The notes under the pieces were generated by a model. That model was not told the DNA's origin. It did no database searches and saw only the letters and a program-made list of their open reading frames with translations. 41,084 bases of DNA from Streptomyces sp. (GTDB lineage: Bacteria > Actinomycetota > Actinomycetes > Streptomycetales > Streptomycetaceae). The stretch lies in assembly GCF_019510245.1 (NCBI RefSeq), contig NZ_JAEKKT010000138.1, positions 1-41,084 on the forward strand, read 5' to 3'. A program made the position numbers and the translations under genes. Positions 40,003-41,084 of the stretch are shown in pieces; within the stretch, counting starts at the first letter, position 1; each line of letters starts with the position of its first letter.

Positions 40003-41010
40003 ATGTCCCTCTCCTCCTACGACCGTTACCCCCTCCTCTTCGGCCCCTCGCCCGTGCATCCCCTGGAGCGCCTCACCGCCCACCTCGGCGGTGCCGCGCT
40101 GTGGGCCAAGCGGGAGGACTGCAACTCCGGGATCGCGTACGGCGGGAACAAGACGCGCAAGCTGGAGTACCTGGTCGCGGACGCGCTCGCCAAGGGCTGC
40201 GACACCCTCGTCTCCATCGGCGGGGTGCAGTCCAACCACACCCGCCAGGTGGCGGCCGTCGCCGCCCGTGCCGGGCTCAGGTGCGTGCTGGTGCAGGAGA
40301 GCTGGGTGGAGTGGCCGGACTCGGTGTACGACAAGGTCGGCAACATCCTCATCAGCAGGCTGGCCGGCGCCGACGTCCGCCTGGTCCGCGCCGGGTTCGG
40401 TATCGGCTTCAAGGAGAGCTGGGAGCTGGCGCTGCGCGAGGTCGAGGAGTCCGGCGGCAGGCCGTACGCCATCCCGGCGGGCGCCTCCGACCATCCGCTC
40501 GGCGGCCTCGGTTTCGCCGGCTGGGCGTACGAAGTCGCCGAGCAGGAGCAGCAGTTGGGTGTCTTCTTCGACACGGTGATCGTCTGCTCGGTGACCGGGT
40601 CGACGCAGGCCGGCATGGTCGCCGGATTCGCCGCGCTGGAGGAGGCGGGCGGGCGCCGGCGCCGGGTCATCGGCATCGACGCCTCGGCCAAGCCGGCCGA
40701 GACCCGCGAGCAGGTGGCCCGGATCGCCCGGCGCACCGGCGAACTCATCGGGGTCAAGGGTGAGTTGACCGTGGAGCTGGACGACCGCTATCACGCCGGC
40801 GTGTACGGCGTCCCGGACGGCACCACCCTCGCGGCGATGCGCCTCGCCGCCCGCACCGAGGGCATGGTCACCGACCCGGTGTACGAGGGGAAGTCGATGG
40901 CCGGCATGGTGGACCTGGTGGAGCGGGGCGAGATCGCCGCCGACTCCACGGTGCTCTATGCCCATCTGGGCGGTCAGCCGGCGTTGAACGCCTACAGCGC
41001 CTTGTTCTAG
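40003..41010 (+). CDS. acdS: 1-aminocyclopropane-1-carboxylate (ACC) deaminase
   Basis: A 335-residue fold-type II PLP enzyme. The PLP lysine is in [11 protein letters not shown] (Lys50), the catalytic-loop serine in [10 protein letters not shown] (Ser77) and the phosphate-binding loop in [10 protein letters not shown]. Two residues separate true ACC deaminase from D-cysteine desulfhydrase, and both are of the deaminase kind: Glu in DPVYEGKSM (Glu295 in Pseudomonas numbering) and Leu in [11 protein letters not shown] (Leu322). The enzyme splits the plant ethylene precursor ACC to 2-oxobutyrate and ammonia, a trait of root-associated bacteria. CAGGAG precedes the ATG, and the GntR regulator lies just upstream. 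Confidence 0.9.
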   Translation: MSLSSYDRYPLLFGPSPVHPLERLTAHLGGAALWAKREDCNSGIAYGGNKTRKLEYLVADALAKGCDTLVSIGGVQSNHTRQVAAVAARAGLRCVLVQESWVEWPDSVYDKVGNILISRLAGADVRLVRAGFGIGFKESWELALREVEESGGRPYAIPAGASDHPLGGLGFAGWAYEVAEQEQQLGVFFDTVIVCSVTGSTQAGMVAGFAALEEAGGRRRRVIGIDASAKPAETREQVARIARRTGELIGVKGELTVELDDRYHAGVYGVPDGTTLAAMRLAARTEGMVTDPVYEGKSMAGMVDLVERGEIAADSTVLYAHLGGQPALNAYSALF

Positions 41011-41044
41011 CTGGTGTGCGCCGGTGGTCGGGTGCAGCGCCGTC

Positions 41045-41084
41045 GTGGCTGGTCGCGCAGTTCCCCGCGCCCCTGAAGGGGCGC
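41045..41084. repeat. Streptomyces-type intergenic GC hairpin repeat, copy 2 (truncated by window end)
   Basis: GTGGCTGGTCGCGCAGTTCCCC is followed by a 7-bp hairpin GCGCCCC-TGAA-GGGGCGC (41067-41084). Read on the other strand it matches the order of the copy at 8829-8910 (GGGGCGC hairpin, GGGG, CTG, CGCGACC). It lies after the ACC deaminase stop and probably doubles as its terminator. Confidence 0.7.

Overview
The window is high-GC actinobacterial DNA, almost certainly a Streptomyces chromosome core. The evidence is G/C-ending codons throughout, GTG starts, many apparently leaderless genes, typical Streptomyces intergenic repeats, and a gene order I recall from the S. coelicolor pgi-zwf / ctaAB / suf / dapD-dapA region. 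All calls come from reading the sequence; no database was searched.

Layout. (1) 1-7102: central carbon metabolism. The end of pgi converges on an oppositely oriented oxidative and non-oxidative pentose-phosphate operon, tkt-tal-zwf-opcA-pgl, with 4-nt overlaps at zwf/opcA and opcA/pgl. (2) 7498-11824: haem A maturation (ctaB and, converging from the other side, ctaA) flanks an amidohydrolase, a nucleotidyltransferase-like protein and a small conserved protein. (3) 11888-15487: a decayed chimera of a glycogen-debranching-type N-terminus and a TPR tail, a two-gene ABC-2 exporter, and an AAC(3)-family acetyltransferase. (4) 15546-22315: a complete SUF iron-sulfur operon, sufR-sufB-sufD-Rieske-sufC-sufS-sufU-sufT. 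It has a textbook SufR operator (CAAC-N6-GTTG) on its promoter and a strong terminator. (5) 22325-31658: an AbfB-domain membrane protein, an SMR transporter with its TetR regulator and twin operators, lysine genes dapD and dapA, small enzymes, a cluster of unknown small proteins, and an ArsR-type regulator with an SRPBCC partner behind a very long inverted repeat. (6) 31674-37217: a secreted nuclease and a Tat-exported PhoX-type phosphatase, each with direct repeats resembling PHO boxes, separated by an unknown gene and a repeat-rich spacer holding a 10-copy CGGTG microsatellite. (7) 37218-39296: a Ro60 (TROVE/vWA) gene preceded by two tandem non-coding RNAs. (8) 39341-41010: a GntR regulator and ACC deaminase.

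The most striking system is the Ro60 locus. Its 440-nt leader looks like broken tRNA debris but is ordered. Twice, the 3' part of a tRNA (anticodon-stem strand, variable loop, T arm, acceptor strand) comes before the 5' part (acceptor strand, D arm), with a perfect 7-bp acceptor stem closed by a short loop. Each permuted tRNA mimic sits on a long stem carrying a Y-RNA-like GGTGCG-AGG motif. This is the architecture expected of bacterial Y RNAs (YrlA-like) that tether Ro60, here in tandem duplicate. Ordinary tRNA finders would miss it, and spurious ORFs cover it.
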